Assembly: GCF_000429765.1 (NCBI RefSeq)
Contig: NZ_AUCM01000010.1
Coordinates: 54,181-118,180 of the forward strand
Length of the DNA: 64,000 nt
Direction: 5' to 3'
From: Gemmobacter nectariphilus DSM 15620
GTDB lineage: Bacteria > Pseudomonadota > Alphaproteobacteria > Rhodobacterales > Rhodobacteraceae
Made by a program: the position numbers and the translations under genes. Shown here piece by piece: positions 16,695 through 26,900 of the stretch. Each line of letters starts with the position of its first letter. The first letter of the stretch is position 1. The notes beneath the pieces were generated by a model. It ran no database searches and had not been told where the DNA came from. It worked only from the letters and a program-made list of their open reading frames with translations.

Positions 16695-18209
16695 TCATTT
16701 CCAGTTCATCTCGAAGAAGCGGACATATTCATCCGGCGTCGGCGCGAAATCGAGATCCGGCGACATGACATAATTCGCCGTATAGGCCCACAGCGGCACC
16801 CAATAGGCCCCATCCGCGATGATGTTCAGCGCCTTGGAATAGGCCTCCTTGCGCTTGGCCGGGTCGGTGGTCGTATCGCCCGTCTTGAGCAGCGCGGTCA
16901 GATCCGGGTTCTTCACATCGTCGATGGCCGAGCCGTCGAAGAACTTCGAGGTCGAGGCCGAGACATCAAGGATGGAGCCCGAGCCCCAGGTCATGAAGCT
17001 CATCGGGACTTCGCTTTTCAGCACCTTTTCCGCGAGGGCCGCATATTTGAGGTAGTTCATATTCGCCGTGATCCCGACCTCGGCCAGCATCTGGATCATC
17101 GCCTCGGCCGACTGCCGGTCGCGATAGGCAAAGAACGGCACCTCGAAGCCCTTTTCATAGCCCGCTTCCTTCAGCAGCGCCTTGGACTTTTCGGGATCGT
17201 AGTCATAGGTCTTGACGTTCTGGTCGCAGCCGAACTGCATCGGGTTGCAGACCGAATTGGTCAGCACGGCCTCGGGCGCGAAAAAGGCATCGCGGATCGC
17301 GGCGCGGTCGATGGCGTGATAGACCGCCTCGCGCACGCGCTGGTCCTTGAACGGCTCGAACCCGGTGCGGCCCGAGACATCCATCGAGATATAGCCAAAG
17401 CGCACGGTCGGCGCCGAGGTGACGGTATAGCCGCCCTTGGCCTTGATCTTCTGGGCCTGATCCTCGGGGACGTTCCACATGAAGTCCAGCGAGCCCGAGA
17501 ACAGTTCCGCAATCTGCGTGTTCACATCGGGGATCGAACGCACGACGACAGTGCCGATGGCGGCCTTGGATTTCGAGCTGCCCGCATGATAGCCGTCAAA
17601 GGCCTTGAGCGTGAAGCCGCGGCCGGGGTCGATGCTGCCCACCGCATAGGGGCCGGTGCCGACCGGCTTTTGCGCGAAACCGGCCGAGCCGACCTTTTGA
17701 TAATAGGCCGCCGGATAGATCGGCAACGCGCTTTCGACATAATCCAGCGCAGCCGGGAACGGCGCCTTCAGCTTGACGCGCACCTTGTAGGGGTCCAGCT
17801 TCTCGACGCCCGCAATCCAGGCGACCGTGTTCGGCATGGCAACGCCCGTCGCCGGATCCGAGAAGTGGCTGTAAGTGTAAACCACATCATCGGCGGTGAA
17901 ATCATCGCCGTTGTGGAACTTGACGCCCTGACGCAGCACGAATTCCAGCGTCAGATCGTCAACCCAGGTAAAGCTTTCGGCCAGGTTGCCCACCCATTCG
18001 CCGGTCTTCGGATCGCGCTCGACCAGCGGGTCGAAGACCGAATAGCCAAAGACCGTGCTTTCGCGGGCCGAGCTGAAATAGGTGTCGGCATTGTCCAGCT
18101 CGCGCGTGAAGGCGACGGTGACGGTGTCGTCCGCCTTGCCGGCAAAGACGGCACCGGGCATGGCAAGCGCGATCGCGGCGCATCCCAGAAGTCGGGTGAT
18201 GGGCTTCAT
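16695..18209 (-). CDS. ABC transporter substrate-binding protein (SBP family 5)
   Basis: This 504-residue periplasmic protein has a clear signal peptide (MKPITRLLGCAAIALAMPG, then AVFA before the mature chain). The family 5 fold is shown by NLAESFTWVDDLTLEFVLRQ and GVKFHNGDDFTADDVVYTY. This family binds dipeptides, oligopeptides, glutathione, nickel or opines. The neighbouring gamma-glutamyltransferase homologue and amidase make a modified amino acid or gamma-glutamyl compound plausible, but this is inference. Confidence 0.9.
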   Translation of the reverse strand: MKPITRLLGCAAIALAMPGAVFAGKADDTVTVAFTRELDNADTYFSSARESTVFGYSVFDPLVERDPKTGEWVGNLAESFTWVDDLTLEFVLRQGVKFHNGDDFTADDVVYTYSHFSDPATGVAMPNTVAWIAGVEKLDPYKVRVKLKAPFPAALDYVESALPIYPAAYYQKVGSAGFAQKPVGTGPYAVGSIDPGRGFTLKAFDGYHAGSSKSKAAIGTVVVRSIPDVNTQIAELFSGSLDFMWNVPEDQAQKIKAKGGYTVTSAPTVRFGYISMDVSGRTGFEPFKDQRVREAVYHAIDRAAIRDAFFAPEAVLTNSVCNPMQFGCDQNVKTYDYDPEKSKALLKEAGYEKGFEVPFFAYRDRQSAEAMIQMLAEVGITANMNYLKYAALAEKVLKSEVPMSFMTWGSGSILDVSASTSKFFDGSAIDDVKNPDLTALLKTGDTTTDPAKRKEAYSKALNIIADGAYWVPLWAYTANYVMSPDLDFAPTPDEYVRFFEMNWK

Positions 18210-18262
18210 GTGGTGGTCCTTCCTGTCAGGTTTTCGTTGGTCTTGTTATGGGTCGTGTCGGC

Positions 18263-19867
18263 CTAGGCCTCGGCAACGGCGTCGGCCCAGGGCATGGTGA
18301 TCTCGCAGATGCCGGTGTTGGTGGCACCGTCGCGCACCACGCCGACCGGGCAGGCAAAGCCCAGCGGGAAGAACGATCGCGGCACGGCCACCGTCTCGAA
18401 CCGCTCGCCCAGCGCGGCCAGCACGGCATCGGGCAGGCTGGCATCGGCCACCACCTGCGCCCCGCCCGACACATCGATGCGCGGGGTGTGGATCGCCTGA
18501 TCCGGGGTCAGATCGTGGTCGGTCATCATCAGCGCCATCTGCGCCACGGCGGGCAGGATCTTGCGCCCGCCGGATGCGCCGATGGCGATGCGCCGGTCGC
18601 CCTTTTGTGCCACGATGGGGCAGACGTTCATCAGGCAGCGTTTCGACGGCGCAACCGAGTTCGGGCGCCCCGGTTCCGGGTCGAACCACATGATGCCGTT
18701 GTTCATCAGCAATCCCGTCGAGGGCGAGACGACCGACGAGCCAAAGGCCGACAGCAGCGTCTGGGTCATCGAGATCATGTTGCCCTGCCGGTCCACGATG
18801 GCGAAATGCGTGGTGCAGGACGGGGCGTTCGGCGCATCCATCCCGGCCTCGGCCACTGCGGTATCGCCCGCATTGGCCAGCCGGTTGCGATAGGCGGCGC
18901 GCAGGCTTTCGGCCCAGGCCACATAATCGCCCGGTTGCGGCGCGCCCGATGGCGCCGGGAAGGTGCCGCCCAGATGCGCCAGCGTATCGCCCAGCGTCGG
19001 CCCGGCGGTCAGGTGAGGCGTTGCGTGAAACGTCGCGCCGCGATGGGCGACCGACAGCGGCGCCTGCCATTCGGGGCGGTAGTTTTCCAGATCGGCCAGC
19101 ACCATGCGGCTGCCCTTGGCCTGCAGATCGCTCACCAGCGCCCGCGCCAGATCGCCGCGATAGAAATCCTCCGCCCCGGCCTCGGCCAAGTGTGACAGGG
19201 TATCGGCCATGCGGTCCATGGTGACGCGCATCTCGGACATCGCGGTCCAGCCGCCCATCCGCGGCCAGGTGCCGCCATCAAGGAACATCGCTGCCGCATC
19301 CGGGTCTTTTGCCAGCGCCTCGGCGCGCGAGGCGATCATCAGACCGGCATACCAGTCCAGCAGCATCCCCGCGCGGGCACAGGCAATGGCGGGTTGCAGC
19401 AGATCGCGCCACGGCATGGTGCCGAACCGCTGGTGCAGCGCGGCAATACCCGCCACGGTGCCCGGAACCGCCACGGCCAGCGGGCCATAGACGTTGCGGT
19501 CATCGACCACCGCCCGCCAGGGGAACAGATCCGAGGCATGGCCATCTTCCGCCAGCGGATAATCCGCCGGATCCAGCTTCATCGGCGCGCGCATCCCGTA
19601 GAACAGCGCCTCGACCGGGCCATTCGCAGGCGAGACCATCATGGCGCCGCCGCCGAAGGGGCCGGACATCCACGGCTCCAGCACGCCCATGGCAAAGGAT
19701 ACGGCCACCGCCGCATCATAGGCATTGCCGCCCGCGCGCAGCACCTCGGCCCCGATTTCCGAGCCCCGGCGGTGCTGGGTCGATACGACCCCGGCCGCCG
19801 AGCTGACAGCCGGTTTGCGCAGCTGCGCTTGGTGGGACAGGTTGGTTTCCTTGACGGTCCAGGCCAT
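18263..19867 (-). CDS. Gamma-glutamyltransferase family protein (Ntn hydrolase)
   Basis: This protein of about 534 residues resembles gamma-glutamyltranspeptidases, which self-cleave at a Thr that then becomes the nucleophile. The expected Thr lies in the CTTHFAIVDRQGNM segment, with downstream glycine-rich GASGGRKIL and TPRIDVSGGA. I see no signal peptide from the ATG at 19867 (MAWTVKETNLS), so it may act in the cytoplasm, unlike classical periplasmic Ggt. The alternative start at 19969 adds 34 atypical residues. First gene of the seven-gene operon. It may process gamma-glutamyl or other amide-linked substrates brought in by the importer. Confidence 0.85.
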   Translation of the reverse strand: MAWTVKETNLSHQAQLRKPAVSSAAGVVSTQHRRGSEIGAEVLRAGGNAYDAAVAVSFAMGVLEPWMSGPFGGGAMMVSPANGPVEALFYGMRAPMKLDPADYPLAEDGHASDLFPWRAVVDDRNVYGPLAVAVPGTVAGIAALHQRFGTMPWRDLLQPAIACARAGMLLDWYAGLMIASRAEALAKDPDAAAMFLDGGTWPRMGGWTAMSEMRVTMDRMADTLSHLAEAGAEDFYRGDLARALVSDLQAKGSRMVLADLENYRPEWQAPLSVAHRGATFHATPHLTAGPTLGDTLAHLGGTFPAPSGAPQPGDYVAWAESLRAAYRNRLANAGDTAVAEAGMDAPNAPSCTTHFAIVDRQGNMISMTQTLLSAFGSSVVSPSTGLLMNNGIMWFDPEPGRPNSVAPSKRCLMNVCPIVAQKGDRRIAIGASGGRKILPAVAQMALMMTDHDLTPDQAIHTPRIDVSGGAQVVADASLPDAVLAALGERFETVAVPRSFFPLGFACPVGVVRDGATNTGICEITMPWADAVAEA

Positions 19868-20095
19868 GGCGGCATCCGTTTTCTGGGTCAGAACATGAAG
19901 AGGCGCAGGGGCGGCCCTGCGGTGGTTCAGCAAGCGTTGCGGATGGTGCGGCGCAAGGGCGCACGACACGCCTGCGCCTTATGAACAGCCACACGGGCCA
20001 AGCGCCCTGTCAGGAAACCTTCGATCATCTTTCCCTCGCTGTCAGACCGTTGACCGATCTTGTCCACTGTAGTGACATGTTGTTCTCTTTGGTGG

Positions 20096-20126
20096 ATATT
20101 GATCTGGCTCGGCACCGGGTTGTCAA
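20096..20126 (-). promoter_or_regulatory. Candidate sigma-70 promoter for the ggt-ABC-amidase operon
   Basis: On the minus strand a perfect TTGACA (20121-20126) is followed after 17 bases by ATCAAT (20098-20103), or after 19 bases by CAATAT. This would give a leader of about 220 bases before the gamma-glutamyltransferase ATG. The near-palindrome GTCCACTGTAGTGAC around 20062-20076 is a possible IclR-type operator. The rest of 19868-20158 shows no gene. Confidence 0.5.
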
Positions 20127-20158
20127 CCCTGACATGGCCGGCACATGGGGGGAACGGC

Positions 20159-20968
20159 ATGGCTCAGCGCGCACGCGGAACCGATCGCATTCTGGATATT
20201 CTGGAATGCCTGGCCCGGCTGGACCGGCCCGCAAGCCGGGCGGAACTTTCGGCCCAGACCGGAATGCCGCGCTCGACCGTCTATGCGCTGACCGATCTGC
20301 TGCTGAAACGGAACTGGATCGAGGAAACCGACTCGCGCCTGGTGCTGGGGCGCATGGCAGGCTTTGTCAGCAACGCCTATCTGCGCCGCAACGGCTTTGA
20401 GACCCTGGCGCGCGAGGTGCTGAGCGCGCTGTCCGCCGCCACTGGCGCGCTGACCGAAATCGACCTGGTCGAAGACTGGGTCCATATCGTCGCCATCAGC
20501 GAAGGGCACATGGCCCAAGGTTACGTCCGTCCGATCGAGGGCGCGCGCCTTCCGCTGATGCCGACGGCTGCGGCGCGGGTCATGCTGGCCGACCTGCCGG
20601 ATTCGCGGATTCGCCAGCAGTTCCCCAGCGATGCGCTGCAAACCCCCAGCGGGGCGCGGATCAGCTGGGATCAGTTCTTCGACGATCTGCGCCGGTTCCG
20701 CGAACGGGGCTATGCCTCGGTTGCAGGCTGGTTCGACGGCTCGATCTCGACCCTGGCCTGCCCGGTGCGCGACCCGGCCGGGCGCACCATTGCCTCGCTG
20801 TGCATGTTGCTGGCAACGCGCGACATGAACGCAAGGCTGGATTTCCACCTGGGCCATCTGCGCACCGCCGCCCTGCGGCTGGAGGATCTGGTGGCGGGCC
20901 TGGGCTGGCCGCGGGCGGAACTGGGCTGGCAAAGACTGCACGGCCCGGACACGGCCGCCGCAAGCTAG
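20159..20968 (+). CDS. IclR family transcriptional regulator
   Basis: This 269-residue regulator has an N-terminal winged helix-turn-helix (RGTDRILDILECLARLDRPA...MPRSTVYALTDLLL) and a C-terminal IclR effector-binding domain. The ATG at 20159 is preceded by GGGGGGAA. It is transcribed divergently from the gamma-glutamyltransferase/ABC/amidase operon across a 291-base gap, so it very probably controls that operon in response to its substrate. The family includes both repressors and activators. Confidence 0.9.
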   Translation: MAQRARGTDRILDILECLARLDRPASRAELSAQTGMPRSTVYALTDLLLKRNWIEETDSRLVLGRMAGFVSNAYLRRNGFETLAREVLSALSAATGALTEIDLVEDWVHIVAISEGHMAQGYVRPIEGARLPLMPTAAARVMLADLPDSRIRQQFPSDALQTPSGARISWDQFFDDLRRFRERGYASVAGWFDGSISTLACPVRDPAGRTIASLCMLLATRDMNARLDFHLGHLRTAALRLEDLVAGLGWPRAELGWQRLHGPDTAAAS

Positions 20969-21180
20969 GCGCCCTGACCCACCCGCCATATTGCACCCGG
21001 CCGGGATTGGCCTAGGGTCTTGCGAGGCCCCGGCGCAGCAATGCCCCTTGCGACGGCGCCGGCCGACCTCTGCACCAGCGGCGGTCTGCTGTGCGCCCAT
21101 CCGTAATGGACTTTGCCCCCGCCGGCCTTACCTTCACCCCACGGACAGGGCGCGCCCTGCCCGCCAGCAGGAGAGCTGCC

Positions 21181-22128
21181 ATGACCCCCCTTCGCCGCCT
21201 TGGCCAGACCGACATTCACATCGCCCCGCTGGTGCTGGGCACCAACACGGCCGGCTGGACTGCGGACGAGGCCACCAGCTTTGCCATTTTCGATGCCTTT
21301 GTGGATCACGGCTTCAGCGCGCTGGACACCGCCGATGTCTATTCCCGCTGGGTGCCGGGCAATGACAGCGAAAGCGAGCGGATCATCGGCCGCTGGATGA
21401 AGGCGCGCGGCAACCGCGACAAGGTGCATGTGCTGACCAAGGTCGGGTCCGACATCGGCCAGGGCAAGCGCGATCTGTCGGCCAAATGGATCATGCAGGC
21501 GGTCGAAGGCTCGCTTGCCCGGCTTCAGACCGATTACATCGACCTTTACCAAAGCCACTGGCCCGACCCGACCGTCGGCCAGGAGGAAACGCTCGAGGCC
21601 TATGACCGGCTGATCAAGGCGGGCAAGGTGCGCTGGATCGGCTGTTCCAACTATGACGAGACGCTGCTGGGCGAGGCGCTGGGGATTTCCTCGGCCAAGG
21701 GCCTGCCGCGCTATCAATCGGTGCAGAACGAATTCAACCTGCTGAACCGGGGCGCCTATGAAGGCGCGGTCAAGCAGATCGTCCTGCGCGAGGGGCTGAG
21801 CCTGATCCCCTATTACTCGCTCTCGGCCGGGTTCCTGACCGGCAAATACCGCACCGAGGCCGATCTGGACCAGGGGCCGCGCGGCACCAGCGTCAAGCGG
21901 TTCATGACCGAGCGCGGGATGAAGGTTCTGGCGGCCATGGACGAAGTGGCGGCAAACACCGGCGCCACGCTGGCCGAAATCGCGCTGGCCTGGGTGGCCG
22001 CGCAGCCGGGCGTCGTGGGGCCGCTGGCGTCGGCGACATCGGTGAAACAGCTCGAAAGCCTGGCGCGCGGCGCAAGGCTGCACCTTGGCGCCGAGGACAT
22101 GGCGCGATTGACAGCGGCGGGGGCCTGA
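21181..22128 (+). CDS. Aldo/keto reductase
   Basis: This 315-residue NADPH-dependent oxidoreductase has a TIM-barrel fold. The catalytic tetrad is recognisable: Asp and Tyr in DTADVYSRW, Lys in HVLTKVG and His in YQSHWPDP. The C-terminal cofactor-binding region includes GPLASATSVKQLESL. The ATG at 21181 follows AGGAGAG. The 212-base gap before it contains no supported gene. It is followed after 23 bases by a VOC-family gene, so the three genes to 23915 may form one transcript. Confidence 0.9.
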   Translation: MTPLRRLGQTDIHIAPLVLGTNTAGWTADEATSFAIFDAFVDHGFSALDTADVYSRWVPGNDSESERIIGRWMKARGNRDKVHVLTKVGSDIGQGKRDLSAKWIMQAVEGSLARLQTDYIDLYQSHWPDPTVGQEETLEAYDRLIKAGKVRWIGCSNYDETLLGEALGISSAKGLPRYQSVQNEFNLLNRGAYEGAVKQIVLREGLSLIPYYSLSAGFLTGKYRTEADLDQGPRGTSVKRFMTERGMKVLAAMDEVAANTGATLAEIALAWVAAQPGVVGPLASATSVKQLESLARGARLHLGAEDMARLTAAGA

Positions 22129-22151
22129 CCCCCGCCCGAAAGGGAACGGAT

Positions 22152-22973
22152 ATGGGCAATCTCAGCATGGGCCGCGTGGCCCTTGTGGTGCATGACCTCG
22201 ACAAGGTCGGGGCATGGTATGAACAGGCGGTCGGGCTGCATCTGCTGCAGCGCGATGGCGAAACCGCCCGCTATGGCGCCGGCGACACCGTGCTGCTGGA
22301 ACTGCGCCGCGACACGGGCGTGCGGATGCGCAGCCGGCGCGAGGCGGGGCTGTTCCACACCGCCTTTCTGCTGCCCGACCGTGCCAGCCTTGGGCAATGG
22401 ATCATGGATGCCTCGGCCCGTCGCACGGCGGTGGACGGGGTGGCCGACCATCTGGTCAGCGAGGCGATCTATCTGACCGATCCCGAAGGCAACGGCGTCG
22501 AAATCTACGCCGACCGCCCGCGCGATCAGTGGGCCCGCAATGGCGCCGAAGTGCAGATGGCCACCGACCCGCTGGACATTCCCGCCATCGTCGCCAGCGC
22601 CGAAGGGCGCGGGGCCTGGCAGGGCGCGCCTGCCGGCACCGTGGTTGGCCATGTCCATCTTCAGGCCGGCGCAATCCCCGAGGCGGATGCCTTCTACGCC
22701 GGGGTTCTGGGCCTTGACCTGACCGCCCGCTATCCGGGCGCCAGCTTCTATGCCGCCGACGGCTATCACCACCATCTGGCGGCCAATATCTGGAACAGCC
22801 GGGGCGCCGGGCCGCGCAACCTGCCCTCGACCGGGTTGGCCGAGGTGGAAATCCGGCTGAATGCCGCCCGCGCCGCCACGATCCGCGATCGGGCGACGCT
22901 GGCCCCTGCGGGCAACCGGCTGGTGGTGAATGATCCGTGGAACACGCCGATTTCGCTGGTGGTGGAGGGTTAG
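22152..22973 (+). CDS. VOC-family protein (glyoxalase/extradiol dioxygenase superfamily)
   Basis: This 273-residue protein has two tandem VOC modules, near residues 5-125 and 160-270, like CatE-type 2,3-dioxygenases. Candidate metal-binding residues include VVGHVHLQAG in the second module and the glutamate in GNGVEIYADRP. The substrate is unknown. It starts just after the aldo/keto reductase and ends three bases before a gene for a glutathionyl-hydroquinone-reductase-like enzyme, suggesting work on quinone or aromatic breakdown products. Confidence 0.82.
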   Translation: MGNLSMGRVALVVHDLDKVGAWYEQAVGLHLLQRDGETARYGAGDTVLLELRRDTGVRMRSRREAGLFHTAFLLPDRASLGQWIMDASARRTAVDGVADHLVSEAIYLTDPEGNGVEIYADRPRDQWARNGAEVQMATDPLDIPAIVASAEGRGAWQGAPAGTVVGHVHLQAGAIPEADAFYAGVLGLDLTARYPGASFYAADGYHHHLAANIWNSRGAGPRNLPSTGLAEVEIRLNAARAATIRDRATLAPAGNRLVVNDPWNTPISLVVEG

Positions 22974-22976
22974 GCC

Positions 22977-23915
22977 ATGCTGGTGAACGGCGCATGGGTG
23001 GAAAACTGGCAACCCGTGCAAGCCACGGACGAAAAGGGCGGCTTCGTGCGCCAGATCTCGGGCTTTCGCAACTGGGTAACGCCGGATGGCGCCGCCGGGC
23101 CGACGGGCCACGCGGGGTTCAAGGCCGAAGCAGGGCGCTATCATCTGTATGTGGCGCTGATCTGTCCCTGGGCCAGCCGCACGCTGATCGCCCGCAAGCT
23201 CAAGGGGCTGGAGGATGTGGTCTCGCTGACGGTGGTAGAGCCGGAAATCGGCGATCAGGGCTGGCGCTTTGCCGCGCCCGATCCGGTGAACGGCGCCAGC
23301 TACATGCACCAGATCTACACCCAGGCCGATCCGGTCTACACCGGCCGCGCCACGGTTCCGGTTCTGTGGGACAAGGCGTCGGGAACCATCGTGTCGAACG
23401 AAAGCGCCGAGATCCTGCGCATGTTCGACACGGGCTTTGGCAATCTGGCCTCTGGCCCCGTGCTGTGCCCTGACGATCTGCGCGACCAGATCGACGCGCT
23501 GAACGATCGCATTTACCCGCGCCTGAACAACGGCGTCTATCGGGCCGGCTTTGCCACCACGCAGGCCGCCTATGACGACGCCTTTGCCGATGTCTTTGCC
23601 CAGCTGGACGAACTGGAGGCCCGGCTGGCCGCCGGCGGGCCGTTCCTGTTCGGGGATCGCTTTACAGAAACCGACATTCGGCTGTTCGTCACGCTCGTCA
23701 GGTTCGATCCGGCCTATCACGGCTTGTTCAAATGCAACCTGCGCCGGATTGCGGACTATCCGGCGCTGTCGGCCTATGTCGCGCGGGTGATCGCCCTGCC
23801 CGGTGTGCGCGAGACGGTCAGCATCGACCATATCAAGCGCGGCTATTATTCCATCAAGGCGCTGAACCCCACGGGCATCGTGCCACTGGGGCCGGAACTC
23901 GACTGGGCTGCCTGA
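22977..23915 (+). CDS. Glutathionyl-hydroquinone reductase-like glutathione transferase (Xi class)
   Basis: This 312-residue protein carries the catalytic CPWA motif (ALICPWASRTL), in which Cys attacks glutathione conjugates. It also has the Xi-class SNESAEILRMF segment and a C-terminal helical GST domain. These enzymes reduce glutathionyl-hydroquinones back to hydroquinones, protecting cells from quinone stress. It is translationally close to the VOC-protein gene (three-base gap). It converges on the indolepyruvate oxidoreductase gene, with 54 bases between stops. Confidence 0.88.
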   Translation: MLVNGAWVENWQPVQATDEKGGFVRQISGFRNWVTPDGAAGPTGHAGFKAEAGRYHLYVALICPWASRTLIARKLKGLEDVVSLTVVEPEIGDQGWRFAAPDPVNGASYMHQIYTQADPVYTGRATVPVLWDKASGTIVSNESAEILRMFDTGFGNLASGPVLCPDDLRDQIDALNDRIYPRLNNGVYRAGFATTQAAYDDAFADVFAQLDELEARLAAGGPFLFGDRFTETDIRLFVTLVRFDPAYHGLFKCNLRRIADYPALSAYVARVIALPGVRETVSIDHIKRGYYSIKALNPTGIVPLGPELDWAA

Positions 23916-23969
23916 GCGACCTGCAAAGACATCGGGCCGGGGCCTTGCATGGCCCCGGCCAAAGGTTTT

Positions 23970-26900
23970 TCAGCGGGCCGCCAGCGCGACCTTGGGCTGC
24001 GGCGTGCCACCCTTGCGGAACTGTTCCAGCAATTCCAGCCGCCGGGCTGCGGCCTTTTTCGCGTTCTGCTCCTTGACCGGGCCAAAGCCGCGGATGGTCA
24101 AGGGCAGCTCGGCCAGTTCCTTGGCCGCCACCATGCGGTCGGGGGTCAGACCGGCCAGAACCTCGGCCATGTCGCGCTCGTATTCCGCGATCAGGGCGCG
24201 TTCCATCCGGCGCTCGGCCGTGCGGCCGAAGATGTCCAGCGCACCACCGCGCAGCCCCTTCATTGCCGCCAGGACACGGAACAGCGGCACGACCCAGGCG
24301 CCGAATTCGCGCTTCTTCGGCCGTCCATCGGCATCGGTGCCGCCAAGGATCGGCGGGGCCAGATGGAAGCGGGGCTTGAGATCGCCATCAAACTCGGCGC
24401 GCGCCTTCTCCATCGTTTCCAGATGCAGGCGGGCGACCTCGTATTCGTCCTTGTAGGCCAGCAGCTTGTGATAGCCCTTGGCGACCGCGAGCCGCAGTGC
24501 GGGGTCGGTCACGCGGTTGACCAGCGCGACATAGCGATCCGCCAGCGCATCGTTCTGATAGGCGCGCAGGTGATCGGCGCGGAAGGCGACCGGATCGACG
24601 GGCGCGGCGGTGTCCTCGGGGTGGATCATCGCGGCGGCCTGATCCGGGTGCAGCACTGCCCAGCGGCCAATGTCAAAGGCGCGCAGGTTCGCCTCGACCC
24701 CGGCCCCGTTCAGGTCCACCGCCTTGCGGATCGCGTCCAGCGACAGGGGCACAAGGCCCTGCTGCCAGGCTGCGCCAAAGACCATCATGTTGGAATAGAT
24801 CGAATCCCCCAACACCACCCGCGCCAGTTCCGAGGCATCGAACAGCGCGATATCGCCGGCCAGCCGCGCCTCCAGCGCCAGTTTCAGCCGGTCCGCAGGC
24901 AGGCGGAAATCGGGCTTGCGGGTGAACTCGCCGGTGACGATCTCGTGGCTGTTGACCACGGCGCGGGTGCGCCCGGTGGTCATCAGGCCCAGCGTCTTGG
25001 CGCCTGCTGTCACCACCAGATCGCCGCCGATCACCGCATCGGCCTCGCCTACGGCCACACGAACGGCGGTGATATCCTCGGGCCGTTCGGCAATGCGGCA
25101 ATGGATGTGAACCGCCCCGCCCTTTTGCGCAAGGCCGGCCATTTCCATCATGCCTGCCCCCTTGCCATCGACATGGGCCGCCATGGCAATGATTGCGCCC
25201 ACCGTGACGACGCCGGTGCCGCCAACGCCGGTGACCACGATATTCCACGTCCCGTCAATCGCGGGCAACGGCGCATCGGGCAGATGCGGCAGATCCAGCG
25301 CCCGGGTCGCGGCCTTTTTCACCCTGGCGCCTTCCAGCGTCACAAAGCTGGGGCAGAACCCCTTGAGGCAGGAAAAGTCCTTGTTGCAGGACGATTGGTC
25401 CACCGCGCGCTTGCGTCCAAGTTCGGTTTCTACAGGCACCAGCGAAACGCAGTTCGACTGCACGCCGCAATCGCCGCAGCCTTCGCAGACGTCGGTGTTG
25501 ATGAACACCCGCTTGTCCGGGTCGGGGAAGGCCCCGCGCTTGCGCCGCCGGCGCTTTTCCGCCGCGCAGGTCTGGACATAGACGATGGCCGAGACGCCAT
25601 TGACCGCGGCCATCTCCTTTTGCACCGCCATCAGATCGTCGCGCAGCCGGAAGGTGACACCGGGGGGGAAGGATTTCAGATCCAGCCCCTCCTTGGGGTC
25701 ATGCACCACGACGACCGGCTTGACGCCCATCGCCAGCACCTCGCGCACGATCTGCGGCGCGGTCAGCCCGCCTTCGTTCGGCTGGCCGCCGGTCATCGCG
25801 ACGGCATCGTTGAACAGGATCTTGTAGGTGATGTTGGTCCCGGCCGCGACGGCCGAGCGGATGGCGAGCGACCCCGAATGGTTGTAGGTGCCATCGCCCA
25901 GGTTCTGGAACACATGACCCCGGGTCGAAAACGGCGCCTCGCCCACCCAGTTGGCACCTTCGCCGCCCATCTGGGTAAAGCCGGTGGTTTCCCGGTCCAT
26001 CCACTGGACCATGTAGTGACAGCCGATCCCGGCATAGGCGCGGCTGCCCTCGGGCACCTTGGTCGAGGTATTGTGCGGGCAGCCCGAACAGAACCACGGC
26101 GTGCGGGCGGCGATTTCCGGGGCATTGTCGGCGCGGCGCGTCTCGATCAGCCGGGCAACCGAGGCGCGGATCCGGTCGGTGCCGCGCCCTTCCTCGATCA
26201 GGATATCGCCCAGCTTTTCCGCGATCAGGATCGGGTCCAGCGCATAGCGGGTCGGGAACAGCTCCAGCCGGCGGCCGTTTTCCCAGCTGTCGCCCTTGTG
26301 CCAGCCATAGACGCGGCGGCCACCCCGGTCATCGAACAGCGCCTCCTTGACCTGCACCTCGATCAGCTTGCGCTTTTCCTCGACCACGATCACCAGATCG
26401 AGCCCTTCGGCCCATTCGTGGAACGATTGCATGTCCAGCGGGAAGGTCTGGCCCACCTTGTAGGTGGTGATGCCCAGCCGCTCGGCCTCGGCCTCGTCGA
26501 TGCCCAGCAGGCTGAGGGCATGCACCAGATCCAGCCAGTTCTTGCCCGCCGCCACCATGCCGATCCGGGCGCCCGGCTTGCCCCAGACGCGCTTGTCCAT
26601 GCGGTTCGCGCGGGCAAAGGCCTCGGCGGCGAAACGCTTGTAGTCGATCATCCGCGCCTCTTGCGCGACGGGCGTATCGGCCAGGCGGATGTTGAGCCCG
26701 CCCGGCGGCATGGCGAAATCGGGGGTGACGAACTGCATCCGGTCGGGGCGGCCATCGACCACGGCGGTCGCCTCGATCGTGTCCTTCATGGTCTTGAGCC
26801 CGACCCAGACGCCAGCAAAGCGGCTGAGCGCCCAGCCGTAAAGGCCGTAATCCAGAATTTCCTGCACACCGGCGGGCGAGACCACGGGCATATAGGCATC

